Positions 45,499 through 53,986 of a DNA stretch of 64,000 bases are shown here, piece after piece; positions within the stretch are counted from its first letter, which is position 1; each line of letters starts with the position of its first letter. A model generated the notes under the pieces. That model did not search any database, had not been told where the DNA came from, and worked only from the letters and a program-made list of their open reading frames with translations. The DNA comes from an uncultured Clostridia bacterium (GTDB taxonomy: Bacteria > Bacillota > Clostridia > Christensenellales > Pumilibacteraceae). The stretch spans positions 62,001 to 126,000 of the forward strand of contig CAMWMF010000001.1 in the NCBI GenBank assembly GCA_947175335.1, written 5' to 3'. A program made the position numbers and the translations under genes.

Positions 45499-46548
45499 AT
45501 GCCAATACAAGTTGTGGATCTGTTTTGTGGAGTTGGGGGATTAAGCCGTGGCTTACAACAAGCCGGATTGAACGTAGTTGCGGGTTTTGATATAGATGAA
45601 ACGTGCAGATATACATACGAACATAATAATCATATACCATTTCATCAGCACAATATACGCGATTTGACTGGGGATGAAATCCTGAAGTGTTATGCGCCAA
45701 ACGCGACAAAAGTTCTTGTTGGATGTGCCCCGTGTCAGCCATTTTCACAAATGAGTATAAAGCGTGGGGAAAAAACAATTCGCGAAGACGAGAAATATAA
45801 CTTGCTTTTAGAATTTGGTAGAATTATTCAATATATTCGTCCAGCAGTTATATCTATGGAAAACGTTCCAAAGATTCGAAAAACGGACGTTTTTAAAGAG
45901 TTTTTGTCTATTATTAAAGAAGAAGGATATTTTACAGATGAAGGCAATGTAGTTTATTGTCCTGACTATGGAATACCTCAAAACAGACATCGATTTGTCT
46001 TATTGGCATCACGCTTTGGAGAAATTCATTTAATACCACCGACTCATAATAGGCAAGCTGTAACCATTCGTCCATTTATTGGGAATCTTCCGCCTGTTGA
46101 GGCTGGCGGAGTGTGTCAGGATGATTTGATGCACAGAAGTGCACGTTTATCAGATAAAAATTTAAGGAGAATTAGGGCTTCAGTTCCAGGCGGGACTTGG
46201 AAAGATTGGCCCGAAGAGCTGCGTTGCGAGTGCCATAAAAAAGATACAGGTAAAACTTACACTTCGGTATATGGAAGGATGCAATGGGATGCTATCGGTC
46301 CGACAATGACAACACAATTTCATTGTTATGGAACGGGAAGATATGGCCATCCAGTACAGGACAGAGCATTAACATTACGTGAAGGTGCACTTTTGCAAAC
46401 ATTTCCGAATGACTATGACTTTATTAATCCTGCAGCTAATTTTTCTATGAAAGACATTGCACGTCATATTGGAAACGCGGTTCCAGTTAAACTTGGAGAA
46501 GCCATAGGCGTTTCAATTATCAATCATTTGGAAATACATTTAAAATAG
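45499..46548 (+). CDS. DNA (cytosine-5-)-methyltransferase
   Basis: 349 residues with the ordered C5-methylase motifs: I DLFCGVGGLSRG, IV GCAPCQPFSQ with catalytic Cys79, VI ISMENVP, VIII GIPQNRHRFVLLASR, IX RALTLREGALLQTFP, X IGNAVPVKLGEA. It methylates C5 of cytosine in a specific DNA site and protects the cell from the adjacent nuclease. The target-recognition segment lies between motifs VIII and IX (about residues 190-285). GGAGGGA precedes the ATG. Recognition sequence cannot be predicted. Confidence 0.96.
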   Translation: MPIQVVDLFCGVGGLSRGLQQAGLNVVAGFDIDETCRYTYEHNNHIPFHQHNIRDLTGDEILKCYAPNATKVLVGCAPCQPFSQMSIKRGEKTIREDEKYNLLLEFGRIIQYIRPAVISMENVPKIRKTDVFKEFLSIIKEEGYFTDEGNVVYCPDYGIPQNRHRFVLLASRFGEIHLIPPTHNRQAVTIRPFIGNLPPVEAGGVCQDDLMHRSARLSDKNLRRIRASVPGGTWKDWPEELRCECHKKDTGKTYTSVYGRMQWDAIGPTMTTQFHCYGTGRYGHPVQDRALTLREGALLQTFPNDYDFINPAANFSMKDIARHIGNAVPVKLGEAIGVSIINHLEIHLK

Positions 46549-46557
46549 GAGAATAAA

Positions 46558-48432
46558 ATGGATTACACACTGAAGATTAGTCCCAGAATGCTGGAATTGT
46601 TAAGTAAAGATCTTTATACAAATTTATATTTCGTTCTCGCTGAATTAATAGCAAATGCTTATGACGCAGATGCGGAGAATGTCTATGTGAGTATAAGTGA
46701 TAGTGAAATAAGGGTTGAAGATGACGGGAATGGTATGGCTCCCGACACACTCAACAATGTTTATTTATATGTTGGAAGCGAATCTAGAAACAGTAAACAA
46801 AATGCGCGGTCTCACATTAAGAAAAGATTAAAAATGGGGCGAAAAGGGATAGGCAAACTCGCCGCCCTATCTATTTCCAATGGATTCCAACTAATCACAG
46901 TTCAGAACGGAATCGCTTCGGGCGTGTTTATACCGAATAAAATAGAAAAAGATAATGAAATTCTTCAAGAATTGACGCCGGAAGATTATACTTTAAAGTA
47001 TATTTCGCATCATGGAACAGCAGTAATAATGAATTCTCCTAAAGTAAGTATACCTTCTTTGAAAGAAACTGTTGTTAGAAATTTAAGTAGAATTTTCCCC
47101 AAAGAGATTTCAGATTTCACAATACATATAAATTTTAAGGGAAAAGAGTTTGTCTTAAAGCCAGATGAAAAAGACATTATTCCTAGATTGGCGACATTAA
47201 TAACCATTGGGAACGAGCACGCTGCGTTGAAAAAGCTTATGGATAAACAAAACCCTAATATTCAGTATGAGCACATAAAAGAATATTCAACAAAAGTAAG
47301 TCTTCAAAATTCAAAACATGTAATGAAAACTTTACCATTAAATATCCATGGGTGGATCGGTACCTATAAAACGACCAGAGACATGAAAAAAGAAATTAAT
47401 GAATTTTCAGACAACTATCTGGCGATTTTTGCGCATAATAAAATGGGACAACGTAATATCTTAAGCATTATAGGAAGAAATCGAGTTTACGAAAGTTATG
47501 TTGTAGGAAATTTGTATATTGACGCATTTGAATCTTCTGAGTTTCCTGATATGGCTGGAACAAATAGACAGGGATACAATGAAAATGATCCGCGCTGGAT
47601 TAAAGCGTTGGAATTCATTCGCCCGCTTTTAGATAACATTATAAGGATGCATCAATCCTTTGCATTGGCAGAAAGAGCTACAAAAGATAAGGAAAAGTTA
47701 GATAAGCAAGAAAAACTAGAAGAACAATTAAAATTAAAAGTAGCAAGAGTTTCTGAAGAAATTACTTCAAACATTATGAAAGGACTTGAAGACAACGATG
47801 ATATAAATTCGCTCGTTAGTCAAGAAGTTGAGAAGATGAAGTCTACTCTTGGGTTAAAAGCCAAGGTCGATGGCAACAAAAGAAAAATTATAATAAGCCA
47901 GACTTTGCTTGATAAAAAGGTTTCCGATGTGATATATAAAATGCTCCTTTTTAACGGAGTCCAAAAGGATGAAATAATTTATTCTAATTGTGCTGATCCA
48001 GAGCCCAATATACCCGAAAATGATGTTTATGGTTATTTGCAAAAATTTTTTGTTGAAAGTGCATCATCAGAGAAAATCTTTGTACTTTTTGTAACAAGCA
48101 AACATATTATAAATATAGATAAGGATAACCCGGCAGCAAGTTGGGGTGTCCTTATGGAAATTGGGGCAACGTGGATAACACGAAAGGACCATTGGATTTT
48201 TAATATAGATGATTTTAAACCAGAGGAACCATTAAACACGCGACAAAAAATTGTTGAAATTAAGATGGTCGTAAATGCTGATGGCAGTAAGGTGCTTTCA
48301 TTATCAAGTGCCATGTGCAACAGTTTTGTTCGAAAAATTATTGAAACTTGTGAGCAATGTGGTTTTATGCCTAAGTCTTTTGAAGAAAACAAGAGTGAAT
48401 TACAGAATTATGTGACAGTATTTGAGCCATAA
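46558..48432 (+). CDS. GHKL (Hsp90-like) ATPase fused to a C-terminal TIR-like domain
   Basis: 624 residues. The GHKL ATP site is clear: N box FVLAELIANAYDAD (Glu29, Asn33), G1 VEDDGNGM (Asp56), G2 MGRKGIGKLAAL. A coiled-coil-like linker runs from about 380 to 430. From about 440 to 560 the sequence follows the TIR pattern: RKIIISQTLLDKKVSDVIYK, EIIYSN, KIFVLFVTSKH, and WGVLMEIGATWI with Glu534 in the place of the catalytic Glu. It starts nine bases after the methylase gene. I infer a defence effector or sensor that hydrolyses NAD or signals when the R-M system is breached; the TIR assignment rests on pattern only. Confidence 0.7.
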   Translation: MDYTLKISPRMLELLSKDLYTNLYFVLAELIANAYDADAENVYVSISDSEIRVEDDGNGMAPDTLNNVYLYVGSESRNSKQNARSHIKKRLKMGRKGIGKLAALSISNGFQLITVQNGIASGVFIPNKIEKDNEILQELTPEDYTLKYISHHGTAVIMNSPKVSIPSLKETVVRNLSRIFPKEISDFTIHINFKGKEFVLKPDEKDIIPRLATLITIGNEHAALKKLMDKQNPNIQYEHIKEYSTKVSLQNSKHVMKTLPLNIHGWIGTYKTTRDMKKEINEFSDNYLAIFAHNKMGQRNILSIIGRNRVYESYVVGNLYIDAFESSEFPDMAGTNRQGYNENDPRWIKALEFIRPLLDNIIRMHQSFALAERATKDKEKLDKQEKLEEQLKLKVARVSEEITSNIMKGLEDNDDINSLVSQEVEKMKSTLGLKAKVDGNKRKIIISQTLLDKKVSDVIYKMLLFNGVQKDEIIYSNCADPEPNIPENDVYGYLQKFFVESASSEKIFVLFVTSKHIINIDKDNPAASWGVLMEIGATWITRKDHWIFNIDDFKPEEPLNTRQKIVEIKMVVNADGSKVLSLSSAMCNSFVRKIIETCEQCGFMPKSFEENKSELQNYVTVFEP

Positions 48433-48456
48433 GTGATGCGCTTTACAACTTTTGCT

Positions 48457-48481
48457 AAAAAGTGTGAACATCACTCTTTTT
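48457..48481 (+). terminator. terminator after the R-M / GHKL operon
   Basis: AAAAAGTGTGA-ACA-TCACTCTTTTT forms an 11-bp stem with one T-T mismatch, 25 bases after the stop. It opens the gap 48433-48878, which otherwise holds the recombinase remnant. Confidence 0.75.
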
Positions 48482-48547
48482 GATATAAGAAGAATAATGT
48501 TCATTTTTATGGGAGGATACTTTTAAGATTATTTCTGTAATTATATT

Positions 48548-48810
48548 TATTTAACACTTGTTTTATGCGTTGAGACGTGGCTCATGCATAGATTTGCGTT
48601 GTGGCTACACTAACGTGTTCAAGGATTTCTTGTGCGGAACGCAGATCTGCGTCGTTAGCAAGTGGGTTAGGGGCAAAAGTATGTACACGATTAGTGTGGT
48701 GTTGAGTATGAGCTAACTTTTGCTTGCGTTAATATTTCTTTCAAATTACTCTATGCCGCGTATGAAGAGTTGCTTATAGTAACGGTTTACAAAGAGATGA
48801 TCATCATTGA
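48548..48810 (-). pseudogene. decayed tyrosine recombinase (XerC/D-like), C-terminal part
   Basis: Reverse-strand translation gives, with several in-frame stops, DDHLFVNRYYKQLFIRGIE, then VHTFAPNPLANDADLRSAQ and EILEHVSVATTQIYA-stop-ATSQRIKQVLN. These match the XerC/D C terminus in order: LFLNRxGxxLSxRGI, the LRHTFATHLLExGADLRxVQ box with catalytic HxxR region, and LGHxSxxTTQIYTHVTxxRLKQV with the catalytic Tyr. The stops show it is inactive. It marks past integration of mobile DNA in the island. Confidence 0.85.
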
Positions 48811-48878
48811 AGCTTGATTTTATTGAGAATCTAATAAAAGTGTGATAAAATATTATCAGTATATAAGAGGTGGTTAGT

Positions 48879-49655
48879 ATGTTATATGATAATATAGACA
48901 TTCGAAGAATGTTCCCATTAATGACATTTGAAGATGGCGACATGAAAAATTTCCAAGATTATTTGAACTCACGGGGATTGTATCTTTATAGGCAAGTTTA
49001 TGATGCTTTTAACAATTGGAACGGCGGAGTCGATGAGATAACATACAAACAGTTTTCAAGTTTAATTCGATATGATAAGAGCATAAGGGACAAGCTTTAT
49101 ATTTACTTGGCGGCGTCAGAAGAGTATCTCCGTAACATTATTTTTGAAGAATTAGAAACTGACCGTTCGCCTGTGGATACTACAAACGAAATGTTTAATC
49201 TTAATGATTTAAGAGTAAAAACAAGAGAGGAGATATGGAAGGACTCGAAATTATATTATTACTCGTATGCAAAGAATTTTGATTTTGGTTTAATTGTGCA
49301 AATATTTGAAAAGTTTGCACTTGCGCCGAAATACGGTTTAATTCAATCGGACATAACGGCAGTACGTGTTTTAAGGAATAAAGTTATGCATCATAATATG
49401 TTGCTTTTATCTTGTTTTACTAAGAAAAGTGATATAGAGAAAGCAATTGCTGAAGTCGAATCGGGGATTGAAGCGCTTTATAGGATTTTGCCGACACAAG
49501 AGTTAAAAGAAGGGGCAATCAAAGAAAGAAAGGTGCAAGGCGGTTTAACGCAAGCTGTAAATAAAAGCAATTATCCCGACGGCGACATATCAAAAGAGCC
49601 GTACAATAAAATTATTTGCTTACATAAATTCGTAAACGGAGGTTTTGTACACTAA
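48879..49655 (+). CDS. HEPN-domain, Abi_2-like protein (putative RNase toxin)
   Basis: 258 residues from the ATG at 48879 (AGAGGTGG upstream). It is mainly helical and carries VRVLRNKVMHHNMLLL, with Arg166-x4-His171, the R-x4-6-H motif of HEPN ribonucleases, in the setting typical of Abi-like proteins. An earlier partner motif is YLRNIIFEEL. The nucleotidyltransferase gene begins in the overlapping TAATG at 49655. HEPN / nucleotidyltransferase pairs act as toxin-antitoxin or abortive-infection systems in which the transferase modifies and silences the HEPN protein. Function here is by family. Confidence 0.75.
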   Translation: MLYDNIDIRRMFPLMTFEDGDMKNFQDYLNSRGLYLYRQVYDAFNNWNGGVDEITYKQFSSLIRYDKSIRDKLYIYLAASEEYLRNIIFEELETDRSPVDTTNEMFNLNDLRVKTREEIWKDSKLYYYSYAKNFDFGLIVQIFEKFALAPKYGLIQSDITAVRVLRNKVMHHNMLLLSCFTKKSDIEKAIAEVESGIEALYRILPTQELKEGAIKERKVQGGLTQAVNKSNYPDGDISKEPYNKIICLHKFVNGGFVH

Positions 49656-50314
49656 TGGAGTACATAAAGAGGAAGGATCCAACCAAAATCGCCGCAAGGG
49701 AAGATTTTGAAAGAAAACTGTTGCCTTTAGTAAGGGAATATTTACGCAGGGATTTCGGCAAAAAGAAATGGGTATTTAATGAATTTTTAGTCGGCAGTAC
49801 AAAGCGTAATTTAGTGTTGATAGGTAACGAAGGGTTTGACATGGACTATCAGTTGCGCTTTGAGCGAATACCAGAAAATCATCTAACCGACGCAAAAGCC
49901 ACTAAACTTTTATTCAAAGATTATTTTGATAGAGCAAATAAAGAATTGGATTTAGGGTTGACTTATTGTGAAGACTCTACGCATGTGCTCACTATGAAAA
50001 AAATCGAAAGCGGTAAGGTTAAGTATTCCTACGATATTGCACTGTTGCGATTAGATTCGGTGGGACAGTACATCATTCTCAAAAATGAAAAACACGATAA
50101 AAGTGATGATTATCACTATGTTCAGTTACAACAGTGCGATAACTTTACAAAACAGTATAAAAAGGTAAGAACGCCGCAAGCGTGGAATTTACTGCGAGAA
50201 ATATATAAAGGCAAAAAGGAAGAATACCAAAATATTTGTAAGGATGAAAGACCGGCATCGTTTTCATTGTTGGGGGAAGCTGTTAATGAAGTAGTGCAAG
50301 AATTGGAATTATAA
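49655..50314 (+). CDS. nucleotidyltransferase partner of the HEPN protein
   Basis: 219 residues. The Pol-beta-type active site is seen as FLVGSTKRN (Gly47-Ser48), GFDMDYQLRF (Asp62, Asp64) and SYDIALL (third Asp127). The start overlaps the HEPN stop, so translation is coupled. The likely role is as the antitoxin that adds nucleotides to the HEPN toxin, as in HEPN/MNT pairs. A CD-NTase-like signalling role is less likely given the partner and the small size. Confidence 0.72.
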   Translation: MEYIKRKDPTKIAAREDFERKLLPLVREYLRRDFGKKKWVFNEFLVGSTKRNLVLIGNEGFDMDYQLRFERIPENHLTDAKATKLLFKDYFDRANKELDLGLTYCEDSTHVLTMKKIESGKVKYSYDIALLRLDSVGQYIILKNEKHDKSDDYHYVQLQQCDNFTKQYKKVRTPQAWNLLREIYKGKKEEYQNICKDERPASFSLLGEAVNEVVQELEL

Positions 50315-50751
50315 TAAACTAATTATAAATGTGCCGCCCACGCTGGGCATGCTGTAAGTGATACTTTTGGGGGCGGGAGAAATGGGATAGAATGAATCTA
50401 CCATATATTTTTTTGAAGAAGAATATGAATATTGTTAATGCTAATAGAAATGTTTGAAATATTCTTCGGCGAGATTTATAAAAAGTTTTGAAATAGCTAA
50501 AGATTTTTAAAGCTTGAATTTTATTGCCGTTTGCGGCGAAGTGATGCTGTGGATATAAACGTTTTTGCATAAAAAATACGCCAAATATCTTCTATAATTA
50601 TGTTTTACGGCACGTTTTGCTAACACTCGGAACCGTGTTGGTTTTCGCGTATATTGGAGTAAAACAAAGAATGGATTGTGAGCGAAAGAAATGTACTTTG
50701 AATAATTGAAGACGATGGAATATGTATTTTATACTACCGCAAACAAAAAAT
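50315..50751. other. gene-free AT-rich interval
   Basis: No supported gene. A reverse-strand frame at 50319-50570 has no ribosome binding site or recognisable similarity. The interval leads into the right copy of the 196-bp repeat. Confidence 0.5.
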
Positions 50752-50947
50752 GATTATAGGCTTTTAGAGTTGGTTGTCAAGCTTTTAAAAAAATTAGAAC
50801 AATTTTCCACAAAAAGGAAAAATTCTCGACGTTTTCCGTGTAGATATAGATAGAGTTGTTATGCCGAGTTCGGTATGTTGGCTTGAATTTATGAGGTATA
50901 TGAATAAACGCCGATGTTGATAAAAAATATAGCATTAAAATATTTCA
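50752..50947 (+). repeat. 196-bp repeat element, right copy (upstream of the phosphoramidate-type operon)
   Basis: Collinear with 41252-41447: a decayed end of the membrane protein gene (LLELVVKLLKK), then GGAAAAATT (50816-50824), 14 bases, TGTAGATATA (50839-50848), GATAGAGTTGTTATGCCGAG, and a tail TAGCATTAAAATATTTC. The equal length and order of landmarks show common descent with the left copy despite many substitutions. Confidence 0.7.
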
Positions 50948-50952
50948 ACAAC

Positions 50953-50981
50953 TTGAATTTTCCTGAAATGTTTGGTATAAT
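50953..50981 (+). promoter_or_regulatory. sigma-A promoter of the eight-gene operon
   Basis: TTGAAT (50953-50958), 17 bp, TATAAT (50976-50981), 25 bases before the start of the kinase gene, directly after the repeat. Confidence 0.65.
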
Positions 50982-51005
50982 AAAAAAGTTATAAAATGAG
51001 GTAAT

Positions 51006-53351
51006 ATGAAGAGTAGCTACCAATTTTTAACAAAAGCAAATACTTTGCAATATTTATATGGGAAACTGCGGTATTCAGAGGTGCTGGAATTACTGCTATT
51101 TTCTGTTAAAGATTTTTTAGAAGATTCAGCAACAGTTCTTGAAAAAATAAAACGCCTTTTTGAAGGGGAAACAATAATCGTAAGGAGTTCAGCGAAGGAA
51201 GAGGATAATGAAAATGGCTCATTGGCCGGACATTTTAAATCAGTTTTAGATATAAATTCGTTAGATGAAGAACAAATTAACAAGGCGATTCAAATTGTCA
51301 TTTCTTCATATAAAAAAGAGTCATATAGCACTACTAATTTACTTAACCAGCAAATTTTTATACAACGGCAGATTCTTCCTTGTGAAATAGATATATCTGG
51401 AGTTGCATTCAGTTATGATCCACATTCGCAAGCTCCCTATTATTTTGTTAGCTATGATAATCAAGGTAGCACAAATGCTGTTACTAGTGGTGAATATTCT
51501 AAGGCAATATACTTGCATAAAGATTACAATAAGCAATGCTTTCAATGGGTTGGGCTTGTTAAAGGACTTCGGGAAATAGAGACGTTATTGGCCAACGAGC
51601 AACTTGACATAGAGTTTGCTATTTTAAAGAATGGTAAGATTGTTATCTTTCAGGTTAGAGAACTTGTTACAAAGTCAATCTGCATGCCAGTAAACGAGTA
51701 CGATGAACTGGTAAAGAGGACTTTTGGCGCAATAAAAGATTTTTCTGATGTCTATTCTGATATGTCATTTTGGAATCCAGCAGAAATGATAGGATGTTCT
51801 CCTCACCCGTTAGATTATTCTTTATACGATGCCTTACTAATGCGTACTGCTTGGAACGAGGGAATAGTTCGCATGGGGTATTCTCAATGTGATGATGGAT
51901 TGATGATTAAAGTTGGCAACCATCCGTATATTTCATTAAGAAATACAATTCGTGGATTGTTACCTGCAAAAATATCTAAGAGAATCGCTAATTCTTTGGA
52001 GAGATACTACCTTACTCGTATAAAAGAATGTCCAGACATTCACGATAAGGTTGAGTTTGAATTGATTTATAATTGTGCTTATGTCGGGTTTGAGGATGAA
52101 ATAGAAAAAAATCTCGCCTCTTTCATATCTAGAAAAGAGCGGGATATATTAAAGAAGGAACTTCTAAATTTAACAAGAAATGCAATTCAGCATTACAATT
52201 GTAATTTCAAAGTTGATATGGAAAAATTAAGCCTTCTCCATGATGAACAGGAACAGTTTCAGGAAGAATTAAATTCTGGGGACATATCTTTATACGCATT
52301 GCAACAAGGTATTTTCAGGCATTTAAATGCAATTAAAACGCATATTGCTACTCAATTTGCGTATCATGCTAGAAATGCCTTTATTAGTAGAAAACTAATA
52401 GATTCCGTAGCAAGAGTGCATCATTTATCGGATAAAGTTCAAAATGAGTTTATTGCAAGTATTCCTACAGTTGTATCTGAATTTATGCGTGAAATGCAGG
52501 ATGAACTGATTTCAGATGATAAACTTAACAATAAATACGGGCATATTAGGAACTCTACATATGATTTGTTGTCAAAAAAATATTCAACCATAGGTATTGA
52601 TAAACTGCGTGGTGGACCAAAGATTTTAGAATCAGCAATAGCCGAAGATTTTTCGTTACTTATTAATCCGATTGTAGCATTGCTTGGTAGCGACTTCAGT
52701 CAAGTTGAAGCATATTTGAAAACATCAATGCAAATGAGAGAATTGCTAAAATTTGAGTATGCTCACGCTGTCAGCATTTTGCTTGATGCTATTGAAAAAA
52801 TGGCAATTGCTTTGGATATCACAATTGAGGATATGGTTTACTCCTATATTGACACCTTGGTTGAGGTTGATTTTTCCTCATCAGTAGAACAAGCAAGGGA
52901 TATAATTATGGGACAAATCATTGACAATAAGCACAGTTATGAAAGTAACCTTGGATTAATTTGTCCAGCGGTGATTTCGGCAGTTAATGATTGCTATGCG
53001 ATTAAAATGTTCAATGATAGGCCGAATTTCGTAACTAACAATTCGGCATTGGCAGAGGTCATTTATTGTCCCAATAGCCTTTTAAATGAAAAAGTTAATG
53101 AATTGGACTTAAATGGAAAAATATTACTGGTGGAAAAAGCAGAACCTGGGAATGATTGGATTTTTTCAAAATATAGAATAGCTGGCATAATTGCTAAATA
53201 TGGTGGAGCAGCTTCACATATGGCCATAAGATGTCTTGAGCAAGGCATACCTGCTGCTTTGGGTTGTGGGGAGAAAATATTTCGATTTGTTCAAAGCTGT
53301 TGCTTTGTCTGTTTAGATTGTAAAAAGGGGGAGATAAGTAAATTATCATGA
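51006..53351 (+). CDS. PEP synthase-like phosphotransferase, probable L-glutamine kinase (Cj1418-like)
   Basis: 781 residues. An N-terminal ATP-grasp domain of the pyruvate-phosphate dikinase type is shown by TIIVRSSAKEEDNENGSLAG and EFAILKNGKIVIFQVREL. The C-terminal swivelling domain has GGAASHMAIRCLEQGIPAALG with the phospho-carrier His738. There is no PEP/pyruvate TIM barrel, so it is not a true PEP synthase. In Campylobacter jejuni Cj1418, with the same architecture, phosphorylates the amide nitrogen of L-glutamine. The following two genes match Cj1417 and Cj1416 in family and order, which supports the same activity here. First gene of an eight-gene operon; GAGG precedes the ATG. Confidence 0.8.
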   Translation: MKSSYQFLTKANTLQYLYGKLRYSEVLELLLFSVKDFLEDSATVLEKIKRLFEGETIIVRSSAKEEDNENGSLAGHFKSVLDINSLDEEQINKAIQIVISSYKKESYSTTNLLNQQIFIQRQILPCEIDISGVAFSYDPHSQAPYYFVSYDNQGSTNAVTSGEYSKAIYLHKDYNKQCFQWVGLVKGLREIETLLANEQLDIEFAILKNGKIVIFQVRELVTKSICMPVNEYDELVKRTFGAIKDFSDVYSDMSFWNPAEMIGCSPHPLDYSLYDALLMRTAWNEGIVRMGYSQCDDGLMIKVGNHPYISLRNTIRGLLPAKISKRIANSLERYYLTRIKECPDIHDKVEFELIYNCAYVGFEDEIEKNLASFISRKERDILKKELLNLTRNAIQHYNCNFKVDMEKLSLLHDEQEQFQEELNSGDISLYALQQGIFRHLNAIKTHIATQFAYHARNAFISRKLIDSVARVHHLSDKVQNEFIASIPTVVSEFMREMQDELISDDKLNNKYGHIRNSTYDLLSKKYSTIGIDKLRGGPKILESAIAEDFSLLINPIVALLGSDFSQVEAYLKTSMQMRELLKFEYAHAVSILLDAIEKMAIALDITIEDMVYSYIDTLVEVDFSSSVEQARDIIMGQIIDNKHSYESNLGLICPAVISAVNDCYAIKMFNDRPNFVTNNSALAEVIYCPNSLLNEKVNELDLNGKILLVEKAEPGNDWIFSKYRIAGIIAKYGGAASHMAIRCLEQGIPAALGCGEKIFRFVQSCCFVCLDCKKGEISKLS

Positions 53352-53986
53352 AAGCTCTTATTACAATGCGGGAAGATATTAATAGTTATGGTGAAAAAGT
53401 AGATATCATTGAACATAACTACATAAAGTTTTGGGAAATTCAAATGGGTATCAATCTTCTGCCTGTCCATAATTTGTGTTGTGTTGAAGAGCAAATATTG
53501 GAAAGAATCGATGCTATTATTTTAACGGGGGGTGGAAGCGTGCCGAGCAAGTTTTTCATTTCCAAAGAGAATCGACATGAGCAAACAAACAGGAATATGA
53601 TTGAAGAGGAATTGCTTAAATGTGCCATAAATAGGAGGATACCTTTAGTTGGGATTTGCCGTGGGATGCAGTATATAAATTGTTTGCTTGGGGGGCGCAT
53701 CTCAACATTAAATAATTCACATCCCATTGGTGTTGAGCACAATATTTATACACAAAAAGGTGAATGTTATTCGGTTAATAGCTTCCATAATGATGGGATA
53801 TTTTGTGAGCAACTATCGGAAGACTTAGCGCCAATTGCCTACGATGAAAGTAGGACTATCGTTGAAGCATATAGGCATAAATCAAATAAGATAATTGGAA
53901 TTCAATGGCATCCAGAAAGAAAAATGTCAGATAAAGCTAGCGAGTCATACTCACTATCGCTCATACAGGAGATATTATCTAAATGA
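53348..53986 (+). CDS. class I glutamine amidotransferase-like hydrolase (C26), probable gamma-glutamyl-CDP-amidate hydrolase
   Basis: 212 residues. The triad is visible as Cys104 (LVGICRGMQYIN), His188 and Glu190 (IGIQWHPER), and ILTGGGSVPSKFF is the usual oxyanion-side loop of C26 peptidases. Overlap ATGA with the kinase gene. In the Campylobacter pathway Cj1417 of this family removes glutamate from CDP-L-glutamine to leave cytidine diphosphoramidate. Alone, the family would suggest only a gamma-glutamyl hydrolase; the neighbours give the specific call. Confidence 0.78.
   Translation: MKALITMREDINSYGEKVDIIEHNYIKFWEIQMGINLLPVHNLCCVEEQILERIDAIILTGGGSVPSKFFISKENRHEQTNRNMIEEELLKCAINRRIPLVGICRGMQYINCLLGGRISTLNNSHPIGVEHNIYTQKGECYSVNSFHNDGIFCEQLSEDLAPIAYDESRTIVEAYRHKSNKIIGIQWHPERKMSDKASESYSLSLIQEILSK

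Noticed and set aside
44537..48432. BREX, DISARM or Zorya defence system
   Set aside because: No PglX/PglZ, DrmA/B or ZorA/B genes are present; only a nuclease, a C5 methylase and a GHKL protein.
50319..50570. Reverse frame of 83 residues in the gap before the right repeat
   Set aside because: No ribosome binding site, low-complexity Phe/Ile content and no neighbours on that strand.
41252..50947. Exact attachment sites of an integrative element
   Set aside because: The 196-bp copies are diverged along their length and I see no short identical core, so they are better called ancient repeats than att sites.
51006..53351. Phosphoenolpyruvate synthase
   Set aside because: The PEP/pyruvate TIM-barrel domain is absent and the neighbours point to glutamine phosphorylation.
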